From: Chitinophaga vietnamensis | Lineage (GTDB): Bacteria; Bacteroidota; Bacteroidia; Chitinophagales; Chitinophagaceae | Assembly: GCF_902167635.1 (NCBI RefSeq) | Contig: NZ_CABHMS010000005.1 | Span: 124,001-188,000 of the forward strand | Direction: 5' to 3' | Length of the DNA stretch: 64,000 bases | Part shown: one piece after another, positions 9,865 through 17,790 of the stretch | Layout of the letters: every line of letters begins with the position of its first letter | How positions within the stretch are numbered: position 1 is the stretch's first letter | Position numbers and translations under genes: made by a program | Notes under the pieces: model-generated | Told to the model about the DNA's origin: nothing | The model's database searches: none | What the model saw: the letters and a program-made list of their open reading frames with translations, nothing else

Positions 9865-11003
9865 GAGGAGGGGTGTTGATTTAGAAATGATTTAACTGAT
9901 TCAATAATGTGATCAAGTTGATCAGCATCCATTTCAGTGTGTATCGGCAAGGAAATCACCTTGGGGGTGAGACTATCGGTTACAGGTAAATTAAATGCCA
10001 TGCCGCCAAAGGCTTCGAACATTTTCTGGCGATGTGCCGGCACAGGATAGTAGATCATGGATGGCACCTGTTTTTCGGCCAGGAACTTTTGCAGTTCATT
10101 CCTGTCGGCGCCATGCAGTTGCAATGTATATTGATGAAAAACGTGATAGCTGTTAGCGGCCCTGAATGGGGTAGTGATCTGCGGCATGCCCGCAAATGCA
10201 GCATCATAGGCATCTGCCACCTGGCGGCGTGCCGCAATATATTGATCCAGCAGGGGCAGTTTGATGTTGAGTATCGCCGCCTGCACGCTATCCAGGCGGG
10301 AGTTAACGCCTACTACATCGTGATAGTAGCGGGCAGACTGGCCGTGGTTGGCCACCATCCTGATCTTCGCTGCCAGCTCGTCGTCGTTGGTGAACAGCGC
10401 ACCGCCATCACCATAGCAGCCAAGATTTTTGGAAGGGAAGAAAGAAGTACAGCCGATATGACCAATGGTACCAGCTTTCTTTTTAGTGCCGTCGGCAAAG
10501 GTGTAATCGCCGCCAATGGCCTGGGCATTATCTTCAATAACGTATAAATTATGTTTTTTTGCCAGCGCCATCAGGGGTTCCATATCCGCCACATGGCCAT
10601 AGAGATGTACCGGCACGATCGCCTTGGTTTTTGGCGTGATCGCTTTTTCGATCTGGGCTACATCCAGGCAATAAGTTTTCGGGTCTACATCTACAAACAC
10701 CGGCTTCAGGCGCAGCAAGGCGATCACTTCTGCGGTGGCGATAAAGGTGAAGGAAGGGGTGATCACTTCATCGCCAGGCTCCAGTCCGAGCGCCATCATG
10801 GCTATTTGCAGGGCATCGGTTCCGTTGGCGCAAGGTATCACGTGCTTGATATGCAGGTATTGCTGCAAAGACGCAGCGAATTGTTGTACCGCGCCGCCAT
10901 TGATATAAGCGGAGCTTTCCAAAACTTCCTGGATGGCAGCGTCTACCTGAGGCTTAATCTTCGTGTACTGGCGTTTCAAATCGACCATCTGAATAGGAAC
11001 CAT
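9861..11003 (-). CDS. DegT/DnrJ/EryC1/StrS-family sugar aminotransferase
   Basis: This PLP-dependent enzyme of 380 residues transfers an amino group to a keto-sugar nucleotide. The PLP lysine is in SFFPSKNLGCYGDGG; ANGTDALQ, EDNAQAIGG and NSRLDSVQAA are family hallmarks. It is the first gene of the minus-strand nucleotide-sugar operon and overlaps ugd by 4 bases. Proximity to ugd raises the possibility of a 3-keto-UDP-glucuronate-type substrate (WbpE-like), but no dehydrogenase of that pathway is present here, so the substrate stays open. Confidence 0.9.
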   Translation of the reverse strand: MVPIQMVDLKRQYTKIKPQVDAAIQEVLESSAYINGGAVQQFAASLQQYLHIKHVIPCANGTDALQIAMMALGLEPGDEVITPSFTFIATAEVIALLRLKPVFVDVDPKTYCLDVAQIEKAITPKTKAIVPVHLYGHVADMEPLMALAKKHNLYVIEDNAQAIGGDYTFADGTKKKAGTIGHIGCTSFFPSKNLGCYGDGGALFTNDDELAAKIRMVANHGQSARYYHDVVGVNSRLDSVQAAILNIKLPLLDQYIAARRQVADAYDAAFAGMPQITTPFRAANSYHVFHQYTLQLHGADRNELQKFLAEKQVPSMIYYPVPAHRQKMFEAFGGMAFNLPVTDSLTPKVISLPIHTEMDADQLDHIIESVKSFLNQHPSS

Positions 11004-11037
11004 ATGCTATGTATATTTTTATTTTGTTTAAAGTGTG

Positions 11038-11045
11038 CAAATTTA
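11038..11045 (-). promoter_or_regulatory. Probable -7 box for the nucleotide-sugar operon
   Basis: On the minus strand this reads TAAATTTG, an exact match to the Bacteroidota -7 consensus TAnnTTTG. It is 35 bases upstream of the aminotransferase start codon and would drive the whole run down to rfbD. No clear -33 TTG was found. Confidence 0.5.
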
Positions 11046-11069
11046 CAAAAATTGAGATTGGTAGCGGAC

Positions 11070-11077
11070 TATCTTTG
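11070..11077 (+). promoter_or_regulatory. Probable -7 box for the Kdo transferase gene
   Basis: TATCTTTG matches the TAnnTTTG consensus and lies 37 bases before the start codon at 11114. Together with the minus-strand box at 11038 it makes a divergent promoter pair for two envelope-polysaccharide transcription units. Confidence 0.5.
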
Positions 11078-11113
11078 TACCGCCTTTAAAATTGAGTAAA
11101 AGTACGCAGACGA

Positions 11114-12373
11114 ATGATAGCAACAGCCATTTATAATGCCGGTATTCGGTTATACAAGACGGGCGTTCAGCTGGCAGCCCTCGGCGGCAATGCCAAAGCG
11201 GCCCGATGGCTGAAAGGCCGCCATCACTGGCAAAAGCAACTACAGGAGTGGCAGCTGGCAGGGCAGCCGCTGGTATGGATGCATGCCGCCTCTCTTGGCG
11301 AATTTGAGCAGGGAAGGCCCGTGCTCGAAGCCATCCGCCAGCAATTTCCTGAGAATAAAATTTTGTTAACTTTTTTTTCGCCCTCAGGCTATGAGGTCCG
11401 GAAGAACTATCCCGGCGCGGATTATATCTGTTACCTTCCCCTGGATACGGCCGCCAATGCCCGCCGCTTCCTCGAGCTGGTACAGCCACAGCTGGCCATC
11501 TTCGTCAAATATGAATTCTGGTACCACTATCTCACGGAGCTGCATATACGAAAAGTGCCCACCTTGCTGATATCGGGTATCTTCAGGCCGGAGCAGCCTT
11601 TCTTCAAAAGCTATGGCGCCATGTTCCGCAGGCTGCTGCAACAATTCAATCATATCTTTGTGCAGAATGAAGCCTCCCTGCAATTGCTGCAAGGCCTGCA
11701 CCTGCAACAGGTGAGCCTCGGCGGCGATACCCGCTTCGACCGGGTAAGCGCCCTCTTGCAAGACCAGCGCGCATTACCGCTGATCGAACAATTCCTCGCC
11801 GGCAAACGCCTGCTGGCCGCAGGCAGCACCTGGCCCTCCGATGAAAAGATGCTCGCCGCCTGGTGGAAAGAACAGCCCGACAAAGACCTGAAACTCATCC
11901 TCGCCCCGCACGAGATCGGCGAAAGCCATATCCAGTCTATATTACAGCTGTTCCCGGATGCATTGCGCTATTCACAGCTCACAGGCCATATCCCGGAAAG
12001 TAATGTGCTGATCATAGATAACATCGGCATGCTCACCGCCCTATACCGCTATGCTACGATCTGTTATGTAGGCGGAGGCCTCGACAAAGGCGGCATCCAT
12101 AACATCCTCGAACCGGCTGTATATAGCAAGCCCGTGATCATGGGGCCTGTATTTGACAGGTATTTTGAAGCCGTAGAACTCGAAGCGGCCGGCGGCGCAC
12201 TGGTGGTGCGTAACCACGAAGAGCTCCTTGCCCGCACAACATTACTGCTGCACAATACAGCCGCCTATAATCAGATCGCCGCCATAGCCGGTAACTATGT
12301 GCAATCCAACAGGGGCGCCACCGAGAAGGTGATCAGCTATATTCAGGAGAAACGTTTTCTCAACAGGGAATAG
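11114..12373 (+). CDS. waaA: 3-deoxy-D-manno-octulosonate (Kdo) transferase
   Basis: The product attaches Kdo to lipid A precursor at the inner membrane during lipopolysaccharide synthesis. The 419-residue GT-B enzyme starts with a hydrophobic stretch typical of the monotopic anchor. The acceptor-side motif HAASLGEFEQGRP holds the catalytic Glu. FVKYEFWYHY, GDTRFDRV and the donor-site CYVGGGLDKGGIHN are also characteristic. It diverges from the sugar-nucleotide operon. Its last 31 bases overlap the 3' end of the convergent gene at 12343. Confidence 0.93.
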   Translation: MIATAIYNAGIRLYKTGVQLAALGGNAKAARWLKGRHHWQKQLQEWQLAGQPLVWMHAASLGEFEQGRPVLEAIRQQFPENKILLTFFSPSGYEVRKNYPGADYICYLPLDTAANARRFLELVQPQLAIFVKYEFWYHYLTELHIRKVPTLLISGIFRPEQPFFKSYGAMFRRLLQQFNHIFVQNEASLQLLQGLHLQQVSLGGDTRFDRVSALLQDQRALPLIEQFLAGKRLLAAGSTWPSDEKMLAAWWKEQPDKDLKLILAPHEIGESHIQSILQLFPDALRYSQLTGHIPESNVLIIDNIGMLTALYRYATICYVGGGLDKGGIHNILEPAVYSKPVIMGPVFDRYFEAVELEAAGGALVVRNHEELLARTTLLLHNTAAYNQIAAIAGNYVQSNRGATEKVISYIQEKRFLNRE

Positions 12374-13152
12374 AAATGTTTTACCAGGTGGTGTTCATCC
12401 TGCCAGCCTTGTAATATCTTGATCTCGCGCTGGATCCAGTAATCAGCTTCCTGCATGGTATGACACTCATTGATCGTTTTGATAGAACGTTCGTAGAGGT
12501 CTTTGTCGCCACGGAAAAGTTCCTGGATAAACTGGTATTTATCATTGATGCCAATGGCCTGCCGGAGGTCTTTGATGGGAGCATCGCCCAGTTTCTGGGC
12601 TACTTCCACTTGCTGCTGCGTGCGCAGGCGGTCGTTGAGCGACTGCCCGTTGTTACCTACCAGTTCATTGAGTTCGCGTGTGATGGCTCCACTGTGGCCA
12701 TTCTTCGGCGCTGCCGGTGTTTCCGCCACGTCAAAAAGTGTAGCGGGGGCAGGTGCAGGCACTTTTTCTTTTTCTTTTGGCGGAGGCGGTGGCGCCTGAA
12801 CAGGCGCCGGTGCTGGCGCTTCCTGCACTGGTACCGCTATGGGCGCCGGCGCCGGAGGAGGCGGCGGCGGTGCTTTCGGTATATCCGTTTCCGTTAGTAC
12901 GGGTTTATTTGATGGTAATGTTGTAGTTTGCGCTGCCGGCGCTGCCGGTTTAATTTCTTCCGCAGGCTGCCGCGCCGGCATGATCACAGCGATCTGGCTT
13001 TGCCTGACTGCCGCTTCCTGCTGGTGTTGCCGGCTACGGGCGTGTAATACCTCTGCCTGCAATAACTGTACGTAGTAAGATATGGTCTGCAGGTCCGCAC
13101 CGGAATTTTTTAATTCCTGAAGTTTTTCAATTAATGCACTTATCTTTTCCAT
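12343..13152 (-). CDS. Conserved hypothetical protein with proline-rich linker
   Basis: This is a 269-residue protein not assigned to a characterised family. Residues about 1-45 are predicted helical (a run starting EKISALIEKLQELK). Residues about 60-135 are a low-complexity linker rich in Pro, Ala and Val, with runs of prolines. The C-terminal 110 residues form a helical module (RQAIGINDKYQFIQELFRG). There is no signal peptide or membrane segment. It converges with and overlaps waaA by 31 bases, leaving no room for a terminator between them. Long Gly-rich open frames on the opposite strand are by-products of the proline linker. Confidence 0.8.
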   Translation of the reverse strand: MEKISALIEKLQELKNSGADLQTISYYVQLLQAEVLHARSRQHQQEAAVRQSQIAVIMPARQPAEEIKPAAPAAQTTTLPSNKPVLTETDIPKAPPPPPPAPAPIAVPVQEAPAPAPVQAPPPPPKEKEKVPAPAPATLFDVAETPAAPKNGHSGAITRELNELVGNNGQSLNDRLRTQQQVEVAQKLGDAPIKDLRQAIGINDKYQFIQELFRGDKDLYERSIKTINECHTMQEADYWIQREIKILQGWQDEHHLVKHFYSLLRKRFS

Positions 13153-13241
13153 GCCTTAATTGTTAACGGTTTGTGAGAGAAATTATTTTATTTGCATAAA
13201 AGTAGAATATTTTAACCAATTAATAATCAAAATAGTATAAT

Positions 13242-13808
13242 ATGTTTATTGAACCTTCTCTTGCAGGAGGACGAAGAGGTTGGATAGAAGTGATATGCGG
13301 TTCTATGTTCTCCGGTAAAACGGAAGAACTGATCCGCCGCCTGAAACGCGCCCGCATCGCCAATCTCCGGGTGGAGATATTCAAACCCGCTGTGGACACG
13401 CGTTACGACGAACAGAGCATTGTATCGCACGATGAAAATAAAATTATCTCTACCCCCTTGGAAAACTCGCAGCAGATATTGTTGCTGGCACAGGAGGTAG
13501 ATGTTGTGGGGATCGATGAAGCGCAGTTCTTTGATGGAGAGCTGCCCAATGTGTGCGACCAGCTGGCCTTGCGCGGCATCCGCGTAATCGTTGCCGGCCT
13601 TGACATGGACTATACCGGCAAACCTTTCGGCCAGATGCCTTTCCTGCTGGCAAAGGCGGATTATATCACCAAACTACACGCTATCTGCGTGAAATGCGGT
13701 CACATCGCCAATTATTCCTACCGTAAATCATCTACAAAAGATACCCTGCTACTCGGCGAAAAAGACCTCTACGAGCCGCGTTGCAGACATTGTTATTTTG
13801 AAATTTAG
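13242..13808 (+). CDS. tdk: Thymidine kinase
   Basis: The product phosphorylates thymidine for nucleotide salvage. The 188-residue type II enzyme has the P-loop GSMFSGKT, the Walker B-like [10 protein letters not shown], and the [12 protein letters not shown] substrate lid. A structural zinc site is formed by CVKC and CRHC near the C-terminus. Its TAG stop lies inside the left end of the inverted repeat at 13803-13908. Confidence 0.96.
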   Translation: MFIEPSLAGGRRGWIEVICGSMFSGKTEELIRRLKRARIANLRVEIFKPAVDTRYDEQSIVSHDENKIISTPLENSQQILLLAQEVDVVGIDEAQFFDGELPNVCDQLALRGIRVIVAGLDMDYTGKPFGQMPFLLAKADYITKLHAICVKCGHIANYSYRKSSTKDTLLLGEKDLYEPRCRHCYFEI

Positions 13809-13908
13809 GGATGTGAGAATGTGAGAATTTACGGATTTACGGATTTACGAATTTACAAATCCCTAAATCCCTAAATTCGTAAATTCTCACATTCTTACAT
13901 CCCTAAAT
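13803..13908. repeat. AT-rich modular inverted repeat at convergent gene ends
   Basis: Both ends read ATTTAGGGATGT facing inwards, and the arms (roughly 50 bases each) pair imperfectly through repeated modules such as GTGAGAATTTACG and GGATTTA. The outer ends supply the TAG stop codons of both convergent neighbours, tdk and the GtrA gene. No other hairpin terminator is present here, so it probably ends transcription from both sides. It belongs to a family seen again at 29344, 49459, 57055 and 61748. Confidence 0.8.
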
Positions 13909-14382
13909 ATTTTTCACTTTGAACGTGAATTTTTTCTGTGCGAGATAGCTGAAGATCACTACCAGTGCGGTAGTACATATTTTACCGATAGTAGGGTAGA
14001 AGTGGAGATGATCCACAAACAGTTTCATGAAGATATAATTGAGCATGATGCAGATGGCTACCTGCACAAAATAACGGAACAGCTGCACGCGTCCTCTCAG
14101 GTTAGAGTCTGAAAACACCACATATTTGCTCAACAGGAAGCCTATAGGAAAAGTTACTGCCATCGACATGAACAACGCCGCGATATGCGCGCTGATGCTG
14201 AGGAATGGCAGATGCACCATCTGCTGATGCAACACAAAATTATAGCAAACGAAGTACAGGCATATATCCAGCAATGTATTGCCTCCGCCACAGGCCAGGT
14301 AGCGGAAGGTTTGCAGCGGCATGACTTTCCGGAATGGCTGGTAAAAGAAGTCGATGATATTGAGTATAAGTGTACGTACCAT
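13903..14382 (-). CDS. GtrA-family membrane protein
   Basis: The 159-residue protein has four predicted transmembrane helices, at roughly residues 28-50, 60-82, 95-118 and 125-150. The N-terminal FRYLACGGGNTLLD and the C-terminal YLAQKKFTF are typical of GtrA/DPMS-like proteins, which are thought to move or hold lipid-linked sugars. A role in cell-wall polysaccharide export is inferred from the family only. The stop codon is within the right end of the inverted repeat at 13803-13908. Confidence 0.85.
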   Translation of the reverse strand: MVRTLILNIIDFFYQPFRKVMPLQTFRYLACGGGNTLLDICLYFVCYNFVLHQQMVHLPFLSISAHIAALFMSMAVTFPIGFLLSKYVVFSDSNLRGRVQLFRYFVQVAICIMLNYIFMKLFVDHLHFYPTIGKICTTALVVIFSYLAQKKFTFKVKNI

Positions 14383-14457
14383 AAAAAATGTGTCGCAAAG
14401 GTAGACGATTTCCCGGTTTGAGAAAGCACTTTAACTTATCTTAACATACTTTACGGA

Positions 14458-15948
14458 TTATCGTAACGTATTTCTTTTTTTCCAGGCGGATGTTTGTCCG
14501 GATGTCTGTAAAGCAGCTTGTTGTAAAGCTACCTGATCCTGCTGCCACAGTTGTGCAGCCAGGATGGCGGCCACTTTGCTCACCGTTTCATGGTGTTCCT
14601 GCAAGGATTGGGGCGTAAAATATTTACTGATGAAATTGGTATCGAACTGTCCTTTGATGAATGGTGGCTGCTGTAAGGCCCAGTGCCCGAAAGGCAGGGT
14701 GGTGCGGATGCCTTTCACCTGGTATTCTTCGATGGCGCGGATCAGGCGGTGGCGCGCCTCTTCGCGGTTGCTGCCCCAGGCGATCAGTTTCGCGATCATA
14801 GGATCGTAGAAGATAGGGATATCCATGCCTTGCTCATAGCCATCGTCTACCCTTACACCATAGCCCTGTGGCCGGATGTAGGTTTCCAGTTTGCCGGTGT
14901 CGGGCAGGAAGTTATTGGCCGGATCTTCCGCACAGATGCGGAGTTCGATCGCATGACCATTGATGGTAAGGCTTTCCTGTGTGAAAGATAATTTTTCGCC
15001 GCGGGCTATTTTGATCTGTTCCTTTACGAGGTCCAGCCCGGTGATCAGCTCTGTTACCGGGTGTTCCACCTGCAGGCGGGTATTCATTTCGAGGAAATAA
15101 AAATTCAGTTGTTCATCTACCAGGAACTCCACGGTGCCTGCGCCGTAATAGTTACAGGCTTTAGCCACGTCCACTGCGCATTTGCCCATGGCGGCGCGGA
15201 TGGCGGGCGTGAGACAGGAAGAGGGCGCCTCTTCAATCAGCTTCTGGTGGCGGCGCTGGATAGAGCATTCCCTTTCGAAGAGGTATACATAATTGCCATG
15301 CTGATCGCCCAGCACCTGTATTTCAATATGACGTGGTGCGCCTACATATTTTTCGATGAATACGGCATCATCGCCAAATGCGCTCATGGCCTCACTTTTA
15401 GCCATGCGGATCTGTTCTTCCAGTTCTTCGGGAGCATTCACTACGCGCATGCCTTTACCGCCGCCGCCTGCGGAGGCCTTGATGAGAATGGGAAAACCGG
15501 TTTTCTTCACCACTTCCCGGGCCTCGTCCACGCTGCGTAGCGGGGTTTCGGTACCGGGTACCATGGGCACGCCGAATTTTTGTGCAGCCTGTTTGGCGGC
15601 CAGCTTGCTGCCCATCATCTCGATGGAGCTGGCGGAAGGGCCGATGAAAGTAATGCCGGCATCAGCCACCAGCTGGGCAAAGCGGGCGTTTTCACTCAGG
15701 AAGCCATAACCGGGATGGATACCATCCACCCCTTTCTCTTTAGCTACTGCAATGATCTTTTCTCCTAAAAGATAAGACTGGCTGGAAGGTGCTGGCCCTA
15801 TGCATACTGCCTCGTCGGCATATTGAACGAAAGGCATGGTGCGGTCTGCCTCGGAATATACAGCTACTGTTTTAATACCCATTTCATGTGCCGAACGCAT
15901 GATACGCAATGCTATTTCTCCGCGGTTGGCGACCAGTATCTTTTTCAT
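14458..15948 (-). CDS. accC: Biotin carboxylase subunit of an acyl-CoA carboxylase
   Basis: The product carboxylates biotin on a carrier protein, using ATP and bicarbonate. I place the start at 15948 (MKKILVANRGEIA), because the frame extends 23 codons further upstream only through sequence unlike the family. The 496 residues contain the ATP-grasp loop KASAGGGGKGM, GAPRHIEIQVLGD and EMNTRLQVEHPVTE. The C-terminus runs about 40 residues past the usual biotin carboxylase end. No biotin carrier or carboxyltransferase gene is adjacent, so whether it serves acetyl- or propionyl-CoA carboxylase is open. Confidence 0.92.
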   Translation of the reverse strand: MKKILVANRGEIALRIMRSAHEMGIKTVAVYSEADRTMPFVQYADEAVCIGPAPSSQSYLLGEKIIAVAKEKGVDGIHPGYGFLSENARFAQLVADAGITFIGPSASSIEMMGSKLAAKQAAQKFGVPMVPGTETPLRSVDEAREVVKKTGFPILIKASAGGGGKGMRVVNAPEELEEQIRMAKSEAMSAFGDDAVFIEKYVGAPRHIEIQVLGDQHGNYVYLFERECSIQRRHQKLIEEAPSSCLTPAIRAAMGKCAVDVAKACNYYGAGTVEFLVDEQLNFYFLEMNTRLQVEHPVTELITGLDLVKEQIKIARGEKLSFTQESLTINGHAIELRICAEDPANNFLPDTGKLETYIRPQGYGVRVDDGYEQGMDIPIFYDPMIAKLIAWGSNREEARHRLIRAIEEYQVKGIRTTLPFGHWALQQPPFIKGQFDTNFISKYFTPQSLQEHHETVSKVAAILAAQLWQQDQVALQQAALQTSGQTSAWKKRNTLR

Positions 15949-15963
15949 CTGCGCAATATAAGG

Positions 15964-16026
15964 AATTAATAAATGCAGATGTGTTAGGTTGCCAACGGCA
16001 TTCCGGCACATCTGCATTTATTAATT
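15964..16026. promoter_or_regulatory. 20-bp perfect inverted repeat between divergent accC and ccmB
   Basis: AATTAATAAATGCAGATGTG at 15964-15983 is repeated in inverse orientation at 16007-16026, around a 23-base spacer. The inner edges face each other, and the outer edges are 15 and 14 bases from the accC and ccmB start codons. Each arm therefore covers the region just upstream of, or overlapping, the -7 box of its own gene. It could be an operator bound by a dimer or a duplicated promoter segment; a terminator is unlikely between divergent starts. Confidence 0.75.
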
Positions 16027-16033
16027 ATCTTTG
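16026..16033 (+). promoter_or_regulatory. Probable -7 box for ccmB
   Basis: TATCTTTG matches TAnnTTTG and ends 7 bases before the ATG at 16041. The transcript would start at or within a few bases of the start codon, giving a leaderless or nearly leaderless mRNA. It abuts the right arm of the inverted repeat. Confidence 0.5.
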
Positions 16034-16040
16034 CCCTCCC

Positions 16041-16709
16041 ATGAAAAGAAGATCTGCCATACATCAAACGCTCACGCTCGTTAAAAAAGATCTCTTGCTG
16101 GAATTTCGCCAGCAGTACGCTTTTTACGGCGTGTTGCTCTACATTGTGTCCACGGTGTTTGTGATCAACCTGATGATGGGGCGGCCGGATGATAAATTGT
16201 GGAACGCGCTTTTCTGGGTGATCCAGCTCTTCGTGTCGGTGAATGCGATCGCCAAGAGCTTTATGCAGGAGAGCCGTGGGCGACTGCTGTACTTCTATTC
16301 CCTGGTGCATCCCCGTTGTTTCATTGCCGCCAAGCTGATCTACAATGTGGTGCTGATGATCGTGATGAGCCTGATAGCACTGGGTTGCAGCCTCCTCTTC
16401 CTGGGTAATCCCCTGTATAATCCTTTGTATTTTATGAGCATTGTGTTGCTGGGAGGGGTGAGCTTGTCGCTGCTCTTTACCATGCTGGCGGCCATTGCGG
16501 CCCAGGCCAACCACAATGCCGCACTGATGGCGGTGATGGGTTTCCCGCTGATCATGCCCATCCTCATGTTGCTGGCTAATATCTCTTTGTCGGCATTCAT
16601 TACCGTCTACCAGCCCGGCCTTCCCCGCATGTTCTTCCTGCTCGGCGGAATGGATATCCTTGTGATTGCGCTCTCCATGATCCTCTTCCCTTTCCTCTGG
16701 AAAGACTGA
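16041..16709 (+). CDS. ccmB: CcmB-type heme exporter / cytochrome c biogenesis protein
   Basis: This 222-residue integral membrane protein has six predicted helices, the size and layout of CcmB, the permease subunit of the CcmAB system. The start at 16041 (MKRRSAIHQ) fits the promoter box just upstream; longer versions would run into accC regulatory DNA. QESRGRLLYFYSLV near residue 80 resembles the conserved cytoplasmic loop. CcmC- and CcmD-like genes follow on the same strand. The ATPase CcmA is not in the window. Confidence 0.85.
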   Translation: MKRRSAIHQTLTLVKKDLLLEFRQQYAFYGVLLYIVSTVFVINLMMGRPDDKLWNALFWVIQLFVSVNAIAKSFMQESRGRLLYFYSLVHPRCFIAAKLIYNVVLMIVMSLIALGCSLLFLGNPLYNPLYFMSIVLLGGVSLSLLFTMLAAIAAQANHNAALMAVMGFPLIMPILMLLANISLSAFITVYQPGLPRMFFLLGGMDILVIALSMILFPFLWKD

Positions 16710-16803
16710 CACTAGTGAAACATCAAAGAAAAGGCGTCGTTCTGTAAATGATATTTAAAGGGTTTTTGATGATTTTTGATAAACTTAAAATCGCTGAAAA
16801 TCT

Positions 16804-16833
16804 TTGTGATTAGGGATAAAACGTGTAGGTTTG
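16804..16833 (+). promoter_or_regulatory. Bacteroidota-type promoter for ccmC
   Basis: TTG at 16804-16806 and TAGGTTTG at 16826-16833 are separated by 19 bases, the consensus spacing for the -33/-7 promoter. The start codon at 16857 follows by 23 bases. ccmC-ccmD can therefore be transcribed independently of ccmB. Confidence 0.6.
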
Positions 16834-16856
16834 CCCCGGAATATAGCTGCTAAAAA

Positions 16857-17519
16857 ATGGCCAGACATTGGTGGAAAGCATTGGCGATACTGCTTCTTAT
16901 TTATGTAATTATCGCCGGGTTCACTATTAAGATACCGATAATAGGAACTAACGGACAATCATCCCGCGGATTGTTTTTTCACGTGCCGATGTGGATATGT
17001 ATGTACACCATGTTCACCATCTCTGTTGTCAACTCCCTGCTTTTCCTGTCAAAATATGATCTGAAGAGAGATGTATATGCTGCCGCTGCGGCCCGTGTGG
17101 GCGCGCTGTTCGGCCTGATGGGCTTTGCTACCGGTTCACTCTGGGCCACCTATACCTGGGGCGGTACCCTCACCAGCGATCCGAAACAAATGTGCACAGC
17201 CATCGCCATCCTCATCTACCTGGCTTACCTGGTGCTGCGCATGTCTATCCAGGACCTCGACAAACGGGCACGCATATCCGCAGTTTTCAACGTCTTCGCC
17301 TTTGCATTGCTAATACCGCTCACCTATATCATTCCCCGAATGGTAGACTCTCTCCATCCGGGAAGCGCCTCTACACCGGGTTTCGCCTCCAAAGACACGG
17401 ACGGTACCATGAAAATGGTGCTCTATCCCGCCTTCATCGGATGGACGCTGCTGAGCGTATGGATTTACACCCTCGTGGTGCGCTACAAAAAATTAGAGCT
17501 TAAAAATATTTTTAAATGA
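16857..17519 (+). CDS. ccmC: CcmC/CcsA-family cytochrome c biogenesis protein
   Basis: The 220-residue protein has six predicted membrane helices. A tryptophan-rich periplasmic segment, LWATYTWGGTLTSDP, corresponds to the WWD heme-handling domain of CcmC/CcsA proteins. Conserved His residues occur before it (FFHVPMW) and after it (MVDSLHPGS). It would deliver heme for cytochrome c assembly in the inner membrane. Its stop overlaps the ATG of the next gene (ATGA at 17516), implying coupled translation. Confidence 0.88.
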   Translation: MARHWWKALAILLLIYVIIAGFTIKIPIIGTNGQSSRGLFFHVPMWICMYTMFTISVVNSLLFLSKYDLKRDVYAAAAARVGALFGLMGFATGSLWATYTWGGTLTSDPKQMCTAIAILIYLAYLVLRMSIQDLDKRARISAVFNVFAFALLIPLTYIIPRMVDSLHPGSASTPGFASKDTDGTMKMVLYPAFIGWTLLSVWIYTLVVRYKKLELKNIFK

Positions 17520-17752
17520 TCAAAAAAGCATTTTCCTGCTGCCTTACCGTTTTGCTGCTGCTCGTCTCCGTGCTGGCAAACGCGCAACAGCAGGACACAG
17601 AAACAGGTCCTGTGAATGAGTTTTTCCGCAGCAACGGCAAAATTTATGTGATCGTAGGCGTGTTGGTGATCATCTTCCTCGGCATCGTATTATTCCTCAT
17701 CAATCTCGACAGGAAGATCGGCAAACTGGAAGAACGTGAGAAAAATCAGTAG
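17516..17752 (+). CDS. Small CcmD-like membrane protein
   Basis: This 78-residue protein has a cleavable signal peptide (ending near ANAQ), one membrane helix at about residues 42-63, and a charged C-terminal tail ([13 protein letters not shown]). CcmD proteins are small single-helix partners of CcmC. The size, the topology and the 4-base overlap with ccmC support that role. Sequence similarity alone would be weak evidence at this length. Confidence 0.75.
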   Translation: MIKKAFSCCLTVLLLLVSVLANAQQQDTETGPVNEFFRSNGKIYVIVGVLVIIFLGIVLFLINLDRKIGKLEEREKNQ

Positions 17753-17790
17753 AAAATCTAATCATTATACCAAAACAACAATATAATACT

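Noticed and set aside
12460-12897. Arg-rich frame opposite the proline-rich protein
   Set aside because: Low-complexity Arg/Phe/Trp runs are what the proline-coding repeats give on the reverse strand.
15949-16017. N-terminal extension of biotin carboxylase
   Set aside because: The family begins at MKKILVANRGEIA; the extra codons lie in the divergent regulatory region containing the inverted repeat.
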